64,000 nucleotides of DNA, from the NCBI GenBank assembly GCA_051453625.1, contig JBOZIK010000001.1:173645580-173709579 (forward strand). The letters run 5' to 3'. The position numbers were made by a program, and so were the translations under genes. The DNA comes from Welwitschia mirabilis. Lineage: Eukaryota; Gnetophyta; Gnetopsida; Welwitschiales. The first letter of the stretch is position 1, and the number at the start of each line of letters is the position of its first letter. Below are positions 32,900 through 45,229 of this stretch, in pieces. The notes under the pieces are model-generated. The model was not told the origin of the DNA. It ran no database searches and saw only the letters and a program-made list of their open reading frames with translations.

Positions 32900-33760
32900 A
32901 TTAGATAATGGCTTAAGCCTTTTATGAACTCCTCAAGAGCATGTAGAATTAAGATTAAGACACAAGAGGTAATCCTAATATGTGGTTATATACTTTCAAA
33001 AGATTTGATCCCTACTATTCAAACATTTAAAAGATTCCATAGAGGCTGAAGTATGGGCTACTAATATTATTAATCTATTTCAAACTCAACACTATTTTAG
33101 GAAGGATAAGGAAAAAGTAGTTATTTTTAATTATAATAAAATGAAAATAGTTAGTAAAAAATGAATAAACTAAGTTGAAATATACTAAAAAAGATATTAT
33201 CTTTTTTAATAAAAGTTTCATGTTAGATACATTACTAATTAGTTCACAAGAATAAAAGCCAAGGAATTTTATGTCATTGAGCATGAAGATATGATTATTA
33301 GTATGACACTAAATTTTATCAAGTTTATGCTATGTACATCACTCAAATGATTATGAAATTGGAAAGACAAGTCACTTTGTAGTATGACTACATTCTTTTC
33401 TTAGGATAGGGTTCTATTATTGAATTCTAAAAATTTAGCTTAGTATTTACAACAAAGATGTCGAAGAATAACTAGAAGCAAAGAAGGAAGGAAGCATGAA
33501 CAAAGAAATGTAAATTTAATATTTTTGCTAAGTTACCATAATTTGAGAAAATAAAAGTATCTTTAGAAAGTAAAGATGTTAATAAAGAAAAATTGGTTAT
33601 TTGTATAGTATTATAAAAATATAAGAAATACTATAGTCAAAATAACTCTTAGAAGTAGTGGTATAAATCAAAATCCAAAATTATTTACTATAATTATAGT
33701 GAAAACCACATTATATGTTAATATCTTTAAGATCATATATTTATTTTATAATTGTGTTTA
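32900..33760 (+). pseudogene. gag relic of the chromovirus
   Basis: Position upstream of the protease and scattered Lys/Glu-rich frames suggest gag. Around 33685-33720 a frame reads YNYSENHIIC, a possible remnant of a CCHC knuckle with Cys changed to Tyr. The evidence is mainly positional. Confidence 0.4.
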
Positions 33761-33904
33761 AGTGTAATGGATGGAGTTTTAAAAAGGATTTTCAATTGCT
33801 ATAGGAAACTCCTATGATCAATATGATATTAAGAGCATAAAACTAAATTCAATGAAAGATTAAGATAGCATGCTGTAAGTAGTCACTATTATTTCAAACC
33901 ATAA

Positions 33905-34070
33905 TTATACAAGGAACATGTATGATTTATAGAAAACTCATATCCATCTCAATTTTATTTGATAGTGGAGCTACACATTCTTTTATCTCTTCTAACTACA
34001 TGTAAGAATATAGATTTAAAAAGTTAAAATTCTATATTAATGGAAGAATAAGTTAGTCATTAATAAAAGA
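33905..34070 (+). pseudogene. Protease relic of the chromovirus
   Basis: The frame reads TCMIYRKLISISILFDSGAT then HSFISSNYM. DSGATHSFIS at 33961-33990 is the retropepsin active-site motif typical of chromoviruses, and its catalytic Asp is intact. Stops follow shortly after. Confidence 0.85.
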
Positions 34071-34434
34071 AAATAATTGATCAAATAGATTCTTAATAAC
34101 ATTTAATTCTAGAGATAAAATCCACTGTTTGAGATTTTATTGTAATAGATTTGAAATATTATGATTTTAGTTTGGGTAACTATTAAATAAGTCAACATAA
34201 AACTATTGTTGAATGTTTTAAAAAAGTAATGAAATAATTATTAATGGAAAGCATTATAAATTTCAAGGCTTTCAAACTAAAATTTTCAAGAGAATTCTCA
34301 AGGTAAAATAATTAATAAGGGATATAAAAAAGGAGAAGAAAATGTTATTATTAAAATATTATGATAATAGAAGAATCCAAGAAAGAGAGATTGAAATCCA
34401 TTCTAGTGATGAAAGAGTAATTGGATGTTTTTGT

Positions 34435-35340
34435 ATATGAACTACCTAGGATGCTACTAATTAGAGAAATATAACTTACTATTGATCTATTAGCCAATAG
34501 AAGATTAATTTATAATGCATCATATAGAATGTTACGTAGTGAGCTAATAGAGATTAAAATATAATTGTAATAACTCTTAGATAAGGGAATCATTAGGCCT
34601 AGTACTCTACCATGAAAAACACTACTACTTGTTATTAAGAAAAATCACATTACATTAAGGCTCTACATGGATTATAGATAGTGGAATTAAGGAACTATTA
34701 ACAAATACCCATTTATAAGAATTAATGATTTACTTGATTAGTCAAAAAAGGAAAATGTTTTTACAAAATAGATATAAAGTTAGAATATCACTAACTTTTC
34801 ATTAAGCTAGAAGATACATCCAAATATCATTTAAAATATATTATGAATACTACAGGTTCATAGTTATGCCTTTTGAATTAATAAATGCTTTAGTGATGTT
34901 TGTGAGCTCAAAAAGTAAATTTTATCATTTCTACTTATATGAATTTATTATTATATCAATTTGTGATATTCGTATCTACCCTAGAATATGGAAAGAATAT
35001 TCCTAACATTAAAGGGTAGTTTTAGACTCTCAAAAAATACTAGTTGTATGGTAGTATAAGTAAGTGTAATATTTACAAGGGAAATTTATTTTCTTAGTTA
35101 TGTCATTTTAAATAGTGTGATCTATCAAGATAGAAATCATTTTGACTTAGATTTCACTTGAAAATGTGATAGAAGTATGTGGTTTTTTAGGTTTAGTAGG
35201 TTATTATTAAAGATTTACAAAAGATTTTTATAAAATATCTACCTTTAATTAAATTTTATAAAAATGGAAAATATTTTACGTATATATCTATAAATGTAAA
35301 AATGTATTTCAATTCTTAAAGAAGATACTTCTACTTCCTC
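34435..35340 (+). pseudogene. Reverse transcriptase relic of the chromovirus
   Basis: It begins LPRMLLIREI*LTIDLLANR with a stop, then YRMLRSELIEIK (about 34525-34560), LLDKGIIRPSTLP (about 34575-34612), LRLYMDYR (about 34652-34675) and TINKYPFIRINDLLD (about 34696-34737). These match the family blocks 'REIDH-IDL-PGA', 'YRMAPAEL-ELK', 'LLDKGFIRPS-SPWGAP' and '[24 protein letters not shown]'. The YxDD region is too decayed to place. Premature stops occur every few dozen codons. Confidence 0.8.
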
Positions 35341-35369
35341 ATTAACTATGATAGAATGCAATAGATAAT

Positions 35370-35720
35370 TTTAGTTTGTATAGATGCATCTAGAGATAGA
35401 GTAGGATGTGTTTTGATGAAAGATGGAAGTGTAATCATTTATGAGTCAAGGAAACTTAAGAATCATGAAAATGATTACCTCACTTATGATTGATAACTAA
35501 CTATAGTAGTTCATGGACCTAAGACATAATGACACTACTTATATGAAGAACAACGAAAAGTTTGAACTAATACCAAAATTTTGAGTATGTATTTAGTTAA
35601 GCACATCTTAGTATAAGGAAAAGGATATGGATATAATTGCCTAATGATTATAATTTTGAGATAAAATACCATAAGAAAAAATAGAACAATGACGTTAACA
35701 CACTAAATTGAAGGAGATAT
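35370..35720 (+). pseudogene. RNase H relic of the chromovirus
   Basis: The frame reads VCIDASRDRVGCVLMKDGSV then IIYESRKLKNHENDYLTYD (about 35372-35490), the RNase H blocks 'TDAS--GLGCVLMQ-G-VIAYASRQLK-HE-NY-THDLEL'. VVHGPK and HYLYEEQ follow after stops. A catalytic Asp in DAS is kept. Confidence 0.85.
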
Positions 35721-36049
35721 GTAAAATATGTAATCCTTATTACTTGTGAATTAATTAAATATGTTCATCAGTAATTGCAAAAACATACATTTGTCTTGGA
35801 AAAATATAGGAAATTTTAGTACATAATCAATAAAATAATTTGTTTAGGTAATTTTAGAAGGTAAAAATTTAAGAAAAGGATATTCTTAATGAAAGCCATA
35901 ACACCACCTATTTAGAACATCATGGTAGTATTAAGATGTATTATGACTTATATAAGTAACTTTGATGGACTATATACTAAAATAGAATCATAGATTATGT
36001 CAATCAATGTATTATAAATTACAAAGTTAAGGCAAAAAATGGGTCAAAA

Positions 36050-36580
36050 CCTAGAGAATTAAAATCAAATGATATCTCTAAATGGAATGGGATCTTGTTA
36101 GCAAGAATTTTATTATTGAATTTCCAAGGGCTATAGTAAGACATGATGAAATTATGGTAGTAGTATATTAGTTAAAAAATGTAGCACATTTTCTACCCAT
36201 TAGTACTAAGCTTTTGGTAAATAAATTTGTTAATCTATATTCAAATAAGATCTTATAATTACATGAAGTGACTAAAAAGATCATCTTTAATATGAATTCT
36301 TATTTTATTTTTATAAGTATCACAATAGTTATTAGAGACTAAGTCAAATCTTAGTAGAGCTTATCATCCCAAAATAGATGAAAAAATAAAATTTGGTTAA
36401 CTAGGGTTGAAATATTTGTTACATGCATTTCTGCTAAGTCATCTTAGTAATTAAAATAAGGTACTACATTTCATTGAATTTTCTTAAAACAATAGCTATT
36501 ATAGATTAAGTAACACCCTAGAAGGCTCTATATGATAGAAGATGTATAGCTCCATCTTCATGAAATGACCTTCAAAATAT
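36050..36580 (+). pseudogene. Integrase relic of the chromovirus
   Basis: The frame gives HDEIMVVVY*LKNVAHFLPI (about 36132-36195; family 'HD-I-VVVDRLTKSAHF-P'), AYHPKIDEKI near 36363-36390 (family 'AYHPQTDGQTER'), FIEFS-NNSYYRLSN near 36472-36515 and EGSIYDRRC-like sequence near 36512-36540. The order is that of the integrase core. Stops and frame changes throughout. Confidence 0.75.
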
Positions 36581-36779
36581 GATTTTCATTAATTGAGAAA
36601 TGATTAAATAAATAAAGCATGACTAACATAAGTACTTAATAGAAGAAAGACATATGCATATAGATATAGAAAACCTTAATGTTTTTCTTAAGGTTTTACT
36701 TATGAAAAAGTTACCTAGAGATGTAAAAAATATTAGAGATACTAAACATAGGCCTAGTGGCTTATTAGTGAGCTCATCC

Positions 36780-37068
36780 TTCTAAATTAAAACATTTGCA
36801 TGATTTTTTTCATGTGTTTATGCTTAGGAAATATGTATCCAAACCAATGCACGTGTTGAGTTAGGATTTTTTATAGGTATTGAAAAAATATGCTATCTAG
36901 AAAATATTAATAAAGATTTAACAAAGAAAATTAAAATCATGTAGAATTCAGTGATTTCATAATTAAAGATTAAATAGACAAAATAGTGTCCTAAAGAAAG
37001 CTACATGGGAGCCCAAGGATAACATAAAAATAATTTCCATCACTTATTTAGCACTTCATTTATTTTTT
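36780..37068 (+). pseudogene. Integrase C-terminus / chromodomain-like tail
   Basis: The frame reads KLKHLHDFFHVFMLRKYVSK then PMHVLS (about 36786-36862). Near 36990-37022 comes VLKKATWEPKD. The family has 'H-VFHVSMLRKYV-DP-HVL' and a C-terminal 'VEEATWE-E', the latter part of the chromodomain of Tekay/Del-type chromoviruses that directs integration into heterochromatin. Confidence 0.7.
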
Positions 37069-37070
37069 CT

Positions 37071-37622
37071 AAGGAGGAGATGATATTACATTGTAAATTT
37101 TTTTAAGACTCTTATTACACTTTTAATTATCTTTTTTATGGAATTATAATATGAAAACCTATAAATTTTATATGATTTTTGTAAAATAATAATATAAATA
37201 GCTACAAAGCTAAGGTTTTTTGCAATGTTAATAGAGATGGTGGTAAACTTGATATTAATATTAAAGCTATCTTATAATGTTAAAATCATTCTTTAGTTAT
37301 AGAAATTAAATGTTTAATTTTCATTTTACCTATAATATTACATCATAAATATAGATTAGGATTAAATAAATTGAATATAGGACCTGTAAAAATGTATTTA
37401 GACTTGATCTTAGATTTTATGTAGAGAAAGTACTAGCATGCAATTTAATTTAACATGATGAAATTTATGTTGCTTAAGTAGTAATAAATTCTAAGTAGTA
37501 TTACATAAAAACATGTCTAAGTGACAAATGCATTTGTGAACAATGATAATATCTCTGTAAAGTTGTTAGTAATAATTAAGTAATTTTTATGTTTACCGTA
37601 AATAAAATCTTAAAGGTATTTT
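37071..37622 (+). repeat. Polypurine tract and start of the chromovirus 3' LTR
   Basis: AAGGAGGAGA at 37071-37080 directly precedes TGATATTACATTG, so the 3' LTR should begin at 37081. It continues to 37622, where the Tork-like element starts. The rest of the LTR should lie right of 42854. Confidence 0.6.
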
Positions 37623-38022
37623 TGTTGTAAGTGAAGCCAAATCACTTGATATTATTTATTTCTTTGTAGTATGACTTTATATATTTTTATATAGTCCTCT
37701 TTCTTGTTGTAATTTAATATTAAAAGTAAAAAGGAAGTCTAATTAGGTTATCTAGAAAGTTTTAGAAGTTAGGATTAGGGTTTCTACCCTAAAACAAAAT
37801 CTATATAAGGAGAGTAGAGGCATGGAATGACATAAGGTGTGTGGGAGTCAAGAGTTATCAGATTGACTATTGAGGATGACTTGTGTCCTTACCCTTTTCT
37901 TTATTCTAATAGAGAGATTTACATTTCTTCCATGATTTTTTTCCAAATTAGTATTTTCCACATAAATTTGATGTGTTGGTATTTGCATTTTGCTTTTGCT
38001 TTGCTGCATTTTTCTAATAACT
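37623..38022 (+). repeat. 5' LTR of the Tork-like element
   Basis: It starts TGTTGTAAGTGAAGCC and ends near TTCTAATAAC. A TATATAAGGAGAG block at about 37801-37813 may be the promoter TATA region. It matches 42455-42854 over 400 bp, with about the same length. Confidence 0.85.
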
Positions 38023-38032
38023 AATATCAGAG
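38022..38032 (+). other. Degraded tRNA-iMet primer binding site
   Basis: TAATATCAGAG follows the LTR end. Two G-to-A changes separate it from TGGTATCAGAG. Confidence 0.75.
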
Positions 38033-38089
38033 AAAGATTTAACGTACTTTCTATTTGAATATATTTTAGAAGCCCTTGGTAGAGTAAGA

Positions 38090-39060
38090 AAATAGCTTAT
38101 GGAATAGAGGAAGCAGAGCAAGCAAAGCGAGCAAAGTGGCTAGAGTGGAATAGGCCATGAGTTAATGGCACAAAGGGCATTTTTGCAAGTATAGCAAGAG
38201 GGTTGCAAGTGAAGCAAGCCCTTTACGAGCATACGAAGGACATGAGCTTAAATTTCTTTGGGCAGTCATCATTTTATGCCTAGGTGCCTGTTCTTTTCAT
38301 GTTGCCTATTCTAATGAGGGCTATCTTGGCACAGAAGGATTGTGTAGAAGCCTTTAAGTCAATGAAATCTACTTCTGTGTAAGATGATGATTAGATAAGA
38401 ATGAATTATAAGGCTCTTTTATAAATCCATCCATATCTAAGTAATGGCATTCTATAGTCTATTAAAAATGACATGAAGCCTCATAACCTCTAGAAATTTT
38501 GAAAAACTAGTTTGATAAAGCTTCTAGTTTAAATACTTTTTCACATTTATTAAAATGTTTTTAAAGTGAAGAAAAGACATGAAGTTCATTTGCAGGATCA
38601 CCTAGATGAAATGAAGGATAATCTGGTTAAGTTATAAGAGTACAAGATTGTTATTCTAGATTTGATGAAATATTATGCTCTTTTGGATTTCCTTCTAAAT
38701 TCATGGTCTATAATAATGACTTCAATTATTACTTACATGAATATTACTTCTATGACCTTTGAATAGGTAATTTCACACTTCAAGATTCTAAGCATGGATT
38801 GAATGAAATGTTAGTATCTGAAAGTGCATTTGTAGCTAAAAATAGAGGTAACAATCAAAGATGTGACAAAGTAAAGGAAGACATAAGAGCAGAGGCTGTC
38901 CCATACTAGGGGTATGGAATGCTAGTTTTATAATAAAAAGGGGCACAAATAAAAGGATTGCTATGAACAAAAAGCAAAATAAAGAAAGAAGACTAAAATA
39001 AGGAAAGCAGAAGAGTCCTCTTCTCAGGTAAATCAAGCTAAAGAAGATGTAAGTTTTCTT
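38090..39060 (+). pseudogene. gag relic of the Tork-like element
   Basis: Broken frames lead to a zinc knuckle at 38920-38961 reading C*FYNKKGHK*KDC. The family pattern is C-x2-C-x4-H-x4-C; here the second Cys is Tyr (TAT) and two positions are stops. Upstream, HLQDHLDEMKDNLVKL-like sequence (about 38590-38635) fits copia gag. Confidence 0.65.
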
Positions 39061-39084
39061 GTATTTGAACCTTATGCCTTCCTT

Positions 39085-39470
39085 AGAGAGAAACATGATA
39101 AGGATGTGTGGTTGATTAACATAGGTGCCTCCTTTCATATTTGTCTTGATTATTCTATCTTTACATCATATTATATTATTTTATCTAGTGTTGTGTATGC
39201 TACTAATGGGAAATAATTGATAGTTATTAGAATAGAAAGCATTATTTTGCAACAATCAGGGATGCTGAAAGTTACCATCAGTAATGTTCAGCATATTCCA
39301 AAGGTGATAAAGAAGCTAATATCTATTACATAGTTAGATGATCTAGACTTAAATTTTTCAAGTAGTGGAGGTTGTTAGAGAATTACTAAAGAGATTATGA
39401 TGATTTTTTCAAGACAAAAAGGAGGGTATCATGTACACATTATAAGCAAATGCTTATGGTGTAATTGCTG
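39085..39470 (+). pseudogene. Protease relic of the Tork-like element
   Basis: The frame reads DKDVWLINIGASFHICLDYS (about 39098-39157). The copia motif is 'WLIDSGAS-H', so the catalytic Asp is Asn (AAC) by a G-to-A change. NVQHIPKVIKKLISI near 39285-39330 matches the 'V-YVP-L--NLISV' block that follows. Confidence 0.8.
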
Positions 39471-39489
39471 TAATTTCAGACACATAGGA

Positions 39490-40330
39490 TGCTGATGTTT
39501 GGCATAGACAACTTAGACATATTTTCAACTTTTTCTTAAAGGTATTGTAGTTCTAATCTCTTATTCCTTCATTTTTTCATACTCCTACATATTTTTGTAA
39601 AGATTGTTTAATTAGAAAGTCTAGAAGAGTTAATTTTTATAGGGACTTAAATAACAAAAAGAAAAACAAATTGGAATTAATCTATTATGATATTTGTGGA
39701 TCTATGAATCCTATTTCTCTTAGCATTTCTTTATATTTTGTGATATTTATTGATGATTATACATGAAAGGTTTGGGTGTACATATTAAGATCTAAAGATA
39801 AAGTTTTAGAAATGTTTAAAACATTTATTTCCAGGGTTAAAACACAAACCAATTTACAATTGAAATGTTTGCTTATTAATAATGGAGGGGAGTATACATC
39901 TAAGGCTTTTGTAAAGTTTTGTAATAGTAAGGAAATTCATCACATTTGTACTGTCCAAGTACACTATAATAAAATGGAATGCTGAAAGATGCAATAAGAC
40001 ACTACTAGAATGAGCTAGATCCATGGTTGTAGGTGCAAATTTGTTCAAATCTTTTTGGGCATAAGCAGTGGTAACAATTGCTTATTTGATGAATAGATTA
40101 CCTCATTCCTCTCTCAATGGTATTTCAAAAATACTATGGAAAGGTAAAAATATTTCCTATTAGCATTTAAGAGGTTTTGTGTGTAAATATTATATGCATA
40201 TCCAAAAGGAAAATAGAACTAAACTATAAAAAAGTGATAAACAATGCATATTTGTTGGTTATAAAGAGGATGCCGTAGGCTATAGACTATGGGATCCTGA
40301 GACCAATTAGATTGCAAGGTCCTAAGATGT
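39490..40330 (+). pseudogene. Integrase relic of the Tork-like element
   Basis: It includes a decayed 'DVWHRQLRH' gag-pre-integrase block (about 39492-39522), then CKDCLIRKSRRVNFYRDLNN (about 39598-39655), YDICGSMNP, and VWVYILRSKDKVLEMFKTFI. The open piece 39776-39985 contains CLLINNGGEYTSKAFVKFC (family 'LRSDNGGEY-S-EF--FC'). There the second catalytic Asp has become Asn. The sequence after it keeps a VHYNKMEC relic of 'PQQNGVAERMNRT'. Confidence 0.85.
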
Positions 40331-40629
40331 TAAGTTTATAGAACATGTAATGTTTTATAATTTTTATAATAAGAACCAAGAATAGAGAAATCCTGTCTGG
40401 TGAAGAATGAACTAGATCAAGAGCAAGAGGAGGAGTAAGAAGAAAAGGCTCCTGAAACTAGAATTTTAGATAATAATGAAATGTTTTCAAATGAAGAATA
40501 AGTAGAGGAGGAATAGCCTATAGGTACACCTTATTACATAATGAGATCTACCAAAATTTAACATCTACATGATAGGTATTCTTCTTCGTTGAATTATGTT
40601 CTTTATAATGATTATGAAGAATAAAAAAA

Positions 40630-41695
40630 CAGTTAAAGAAGCTCACTCTTGTGATAACACTGTCAAGTGAAAGGCAATCATGAAGGATGAGTGAAAATAC
40701 TTAAAACATAATAATGCATGGGATTTGCTAAAATTACTTAAATGGCATAAAGCCCTTCATAGTAGGTAGATTTTCAGATTGAAGGATAAATAAAATGGAG
40801 AAAAGAATTACAAGGCTAGGATGGTGGTGAAAGGCTTTTCTCAAAATACAGGTATTGACTTTACAAAGATCTTGTCTCCTATGGTAAAGCATTCTTCCAT
40901 TTGTATGATTCTTTCTTTAGTTTTTTACTTGGATTTAGAACTGGAATAGCTAGACATAAAAAATGCCTTTTTACATGGTGATTTGAAGGAGGATATTTAT
41001 ATGCATTATCCTAAAGGGTTTATAAATAAGCAATGCCTTGATCTTGTTTTCCATTAAAACAAAAGTCTTAATGGTTTGAAATAAACCCTAATACAATAGT
41101 ATAAGAAGTTTATACATTAAGAATTATCATACTAGAAAAGTCATCTAGATCATTGTGTTTATTTCTCTAGAAATATCTCAAGTAAAATTATTATATCATT
41201 ACTGTATGTAGATGAGATGTTAATGATAGAAAATGATGAGGTTGAAATAAAATGCTTGAAGGTGGAAATGAGTAAGCATTTTACAATGAAAGATTTGGGG
41301 TATGTAAAGAATATTTTGGTAATGAGCATTCACAGAGACAGGAAGTAAAAGAAGTTGTAGTTAAGTAAAAGTAACTATACTAACAAAGTTCTTGAATGGT
41401 TCAGCATGAAATATGCAAAGCCTATGAGTACTACTCTAGCTACTCACTTCTAATTGTCTAGAAAGGACTATTCCATCTTAAAAGAAGTTGTTGCAAAGGT
41501 GAGAAATATTCCATATGCCTTAGCAATAGGCTCACTTATGTATGCTATTATATGTACTCATCCTGATATTACTTATGTAGTTGGAATAGTTAGTAAATAC
41601 ATGAATAATTATGGTTGGAATCATTGGCTTGCTATAAAATGGATTTTTAGATATTTAAAGGGTACACAAATGCATTGTATTTTTTGGCAATGAAG
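40630..41695 (+). pseudogene. Reverse transcriptase relic of the Tork-like element
   Basis: Blocks in order: IFRLKDK (about 40770), YKARMVVKGFSQNTGIDFTK (about 40812-40871), LDIKNAFLHGDLKEDIYMHY (about 40951-41010), LLYVDEMLMI, CLKVEMSKHFTMKDLGYVKN, and the open piece 41454-41693 with SLMYAIICTHPDITYVVGIV and WIFRYLKGT. The active-site box is YVDE (41205-41216) where the family has YVDD. This is the standard copia RT core, with stops between blocks. Confidence 0.9.
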
Positions 41696-42165
41696 ATTTA
41701 AGCCTACAAGGCTTTGTATATGCTAATTTTGTAGTAGATTTGGATAATAGACATTCCATCATAGGTTACGCTTTTACTTTTGATGGAGAAGCAGTTAGCT
41801 AGCTGTCACATCTTCAACCAATAGTGACTTTGTCCACTATAAAGGCAGAATATGTGGTTCTTATAGAAGCTTGTAAAGAAATGATTTGGTTGTGCAGGTT
41901 TCTTGGTTCACTTAGATTGAAGTAGAAGAAGCATTATGCATTTTGTGATAGTCAAAGTACCATACACTTGGCAAAGAATTTATCATTTCATGCCAGGACA
42001 AAACACATTAACATTCAATTTCATTTTATAAGAGAAATTATTGAAAACAAGCTAGTGGATGTATAGAAAATAAATACCAAGGTAAATATTATTGATGCAC
42101 TCACAAAGATAGTGGTAATGGACGAGAGTAAGTTTTGTAAAGAAAATTTTAGGGTTGTAGCACTA
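41696..42165 (+). pseudogene. RNase H relic of the Tork-like element
   Basis: The frame gives DLDNRHSIIGYAFTFDGEAV (about 41737-41797), TLSTIKAEYVVLIEACKEMI (about 41830-41890), CDSQSTIHLAKNLSFHARTK (about 41943-42003) and HINIQFHFIRE. These are the copia RNase H blocks. VNIIDALTKIV (about 42083-42115) is the terminal 'NPADMLTKPV'. The phrase set resembles Tork-lineage elements. Confidence 0.9.
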
Positions 42166-42230
42166 TGATCAAAGGGCATTTGAAGCAATGCATTTTTCTT
42201 ATTTGCTTGGAGGCTCACTAGATTTGTCTT

Positions 42231-42352
42231 CAAGGGGGAGAATTATTGGAAGTGAAGCTAAATCTCTTGATATTATTTATTCCTTTGTAGTGTGACTTTA
42301 CATATTTTTATATAGTCCTCTTTCTTATTGTACTTTAATATTAAAACTAATA
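42231..42352 (+). repeat. Polypurine tract and partial 3' LTR
   Basis: CAAGGGGGAGAA (42231-42242) precedes TATTGGAAGTGAAGC, the LTR start with TG changed to TA. Only the first ~109 bp of the LTR is present before the gap. Confidence 0.8.
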
Positions 42353-42452
42353 NNNNNNNNNNNNNNNNNNNNNNNNNNNNNNNNNNNNNNNNNNNNNNNN
42401 NNNNNNNNNNNNNNNNNNNNNNNNNNNNNNNNNNNNNNNNNNNNNNNNNNNN
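42353..42452. other. Assembly gap, 100 N, between two copies of the same LTR start
   Basis: 42244-42352 and 42455-42563 are near-identical (five differences by hand count). A standard 100-N spacer between such copies suggests two contig ends that overlap in the LTR. Confidence 0.97.
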
Positions 42453-42454
42453 TT

Positions 42455-42854
42455 TGTTGGACGTGAAGCCAAATCTCTTGATATTATTTATTCCTTTGTA
42501 GTGTGACTTTACATATTTTTATATAGTCCTCTTTCTTATTGTAATTTAATATTAAAACTAAAAAGTAAGTCTAATAGAATCATCTAGAAAGTTCTAGAAG
42601 TTAGGATTAGGGTTTCTACCCTAAAACAAAATTTATATAAGGAAAGCATAGGCATGGAATGCTATAAGGTGTGTGCAAGTCAAGAGTTATCAGATTGGAT
42701 ATTGAGGACAGCTTGGGTTTTTATTCTTTTCTTCATTCTAATAGAGAGCTTTGCATTGCTTTCATGGTTTTATTTCACATTGGGGTTTTCCATGTAAATT
42801 TGGTGTGTTAGTGTTTGCATTTTGCTTTTTCTCTACTACATTTTTCTAATAACT
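42455..42854 (+). repeat. 3' LTR of the Tork-like element, complete copy
   Basis: It starts TGTTGGACGTGAAGCC and ends TTCTAATAACT, 400 bp like the 5' LTR. Confidence 0.85.
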
Positions 42855-45229
42855 TTTCATATGCATAATTGATGTTAATATGTATCTCAAATATTTTTAT
42901 TATTTTAAATGTTATAGATAAGATTTCATTATTGAATTAATCGTAGTTAAGTAAAGTCATTAAAATTAGCTAGATCTTCTTGCATTACTCTCATTACATG
43001 AGAGGATATAACTTAGCATTTTGAGATTCCAAGCAAGGATCATGATTTTATGCATGTCTTATTTTAAGAAATAAAACTCTAAAAGAAAAAAGAAAAGAAA
43101 AGAAAAGGAAAAAAAGGAAATAAATAAAGAATAAGAAGAAGAAGAAAAAATAAGAAATGATTAAACAAGAAGTAAAGAATATTTCTAACTTAATGTAAAT
43201 CCTTGATAAGATACATTCTCATTGATTATCTTTCTTCAAGTTTATGTGTTGAATGTTCTTCTTAGATTTTTCATAGGAATATTTTTGAAAATGTCTAATT
43301 ATTCATAGCTAACTTCTAAAGAGAATTATATTTTTAAACATAAATTCTACTTTTAAAAAAATTAAAATTAAAATACATATCCTTACTATCATAAACAATA
43401 CACACATACACACATTTATATTTCATTTAGGGTCTTATATGTGTATCCTTCTCTTGGAAATATTATTATTAAACCACACAATTTTATGTGTACAAGGAAT
43501 AAAGGAAGAAGATGCTACATGATCATATATTTTTATAAACTATTAATGTATGAAGTTATTAAAATCTTAGAATTTAAATATATAAAGTGAATTATGGAGA
43601 GTAGTGATAAAATAGTAACTAGCCTTATAAATATGACATTACTAGAAGAAACATTAATTCTAGCATGATTAAATCACAATGTGTGTCAATTATAAAACAT
43701 ATGCATTATATGTATTAGTGAGAAAATTTAGGTAATATAAACAAGTATGTAAATTATATAAATAATACAAATGCATAAATTATGCATGTATATTATATAT
43801 ATTATTATTGTTATTATGTTTTAATTATATGTGTACACACACACATCATACAAATGCCTAAATTATGTATGTACATTATATATATTATATGTATATGATG
43901 GATATGCAATGTGGCCATCCTTGGAGTATCCATTCCAGCCACCTTTCTCTACCACTATTCACATGCATTACCCTCACTACTACCTTCTCATCCACCTCCT
44001 TTACTATTGCTCATCATTCCGATAGCACTAGTTCCATTCTATTAATTGAATATTAATACTAGTATAAATAAGATAAAATATGTTTTTTTTAATTTATTCT
44101 TTATTTTTGTTCACATGTAGCTTTCTAGATAACTAAATGAATGTGAAGATAAAGTTATAAATCCATACATATAAGTTTCATTTTCGTATCAAACCTATAA
44201 ATGAATCTCAATCATAGTTATAATTCTTAGAATCTTCATCTATGTTCTCCTTTATATCTTTCTCTTTTTTTTGGCTTTTAGAAGTCCATTTGCATAGCTT
44301 CTATAGCTTTAATGGCTAATTTTATAAAAGAATATGGAGAATTATTAGAAGAAACTAATCTTTGTCATCCCAGTTATATAGTTTTTAAAAAACATAAGTG
44401 ACATGCTTATGGATAAGAACTATGAAAGATGGGATCTGTATGTATTAGGAATGTGGTGATTTTTAGACTAATTTTAAGCCTTTTTATGGTTTTCTAATTT
44501 TTGTAGATGATAGTTATATCCTTTTTTGGACATAAACCCTATGTGATTAGAGTAGGTTTTTATCAATAGTTATAAGCTATTTGAACATGCATCTTTCACT
44601 AAGTATACCTTAACTTTGGATTGTAATTATCACTAGAGAATTTACATAACTTTAATGAATCATATATAATTTCTTAGTTTTGGAGGTGGTAGAGACTTTG
44701 GAAGATAAATAAGTGAAAAAGGAAATGAGGGATAATTTATTAGATTTTACCATTAATTCAAGGAAAGTTAAAGATCAAATAAAGGATGATGGTTATGGGG
44801 ATTTTTATTTTTATGGAATTTAAGGAATGGTGGAGGAAATAATCTTTCTAGCCTACTATTGATTGGTCTTTTACTCTGGACATGTATTTGATGGATCATT
44901 TTTTGTTTATTACTGATGGTAGAAAAAGTAAAGGAGGAATATATTGCTTATGCTTAAACTCTTTACTAAAAACTAAAGGATCTTATTATGGATTAAAAAA
45001 GTATGAAAGAGAAATTCACTTCTTTTCTTTTCATGTCATCTTGCTTAATTTTACTAGTTATATCATTGGACTATTCACAATTCATCAAAAAAATAAAAAA
45101 TTAAAGAATTATCATAGGAGAAAAAAGAAAAATATATGTATATGTGTGTGTATGTGTGTATATTTATGTATATGTATGTATGTGCTGAATATTTTAGAAT
45201 ATGATATATTGTTAATTCCTTGATAAAAC
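42855..45229. other. AT-rich stretch with simple repeats, no gene recognised
   Basis: It should include the displaced remainder of the chromovirus 3' LTR. 43080-43150 is a purine (A/G) tract; 43780-43900 has TA- and CA-rich simple repeats; 45125-45182 is TATG/TGTG-rich. The frame 44882-45223 (+, 113 codons) has no recognisable domain. Confidence 0.45.

Larger units (their letters stand above)
32600..37622 (+). mobile_element. Decayed Ty3/gypsy chromovirus-like element
   Basis: Gag, protease, RT, RNase H, integrase and a chromodomain-like tail occur in Ty3/gypsy order on the + strand, followed by a polypurine tract and the start of a 3' LTR (37081). The 3' LTR is cut at 37622 by a copia element. 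The likely 5' LTR is R2 copy 1, but no sequence match between R2 and 37081-37622 is obvious by eye, so that pairing is unproven. All domains have many stops. Confidence 0.7.
37623..42854 (+). mobile_element. Tork-like Ty1/copia retrotransposon, decayed
   Basis: It has a 400-bp LTR at each end (37623-38022 and 42455-42854), a primer-site relic, then gag, protease, integrase, RT and RNase H in Ty1/copia order, and a polypurine tract. A partial third LTR copy (42244-42352) lies left of a 100-N gap and is probably the same 3' LTR duplicated by the assembly. The polyprotein has many stops. It is inserted in the chromovirus 3' LTR. No clean target-site duplication can be read. Confidence 0.85.

Noticed and set aside
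37081-37622. Direct match between the chromovirus 3' LTR and R2
   Set aside because: I could not align the starts by eye, so R2 as the partner 5' LTR remains a positional guess.
44882-45223. 113-codon + strand frame as a host gene
   Set aside because: Its 3' part translates a TATG/TGTG microsatellite and the rest matches nothing I recognise.
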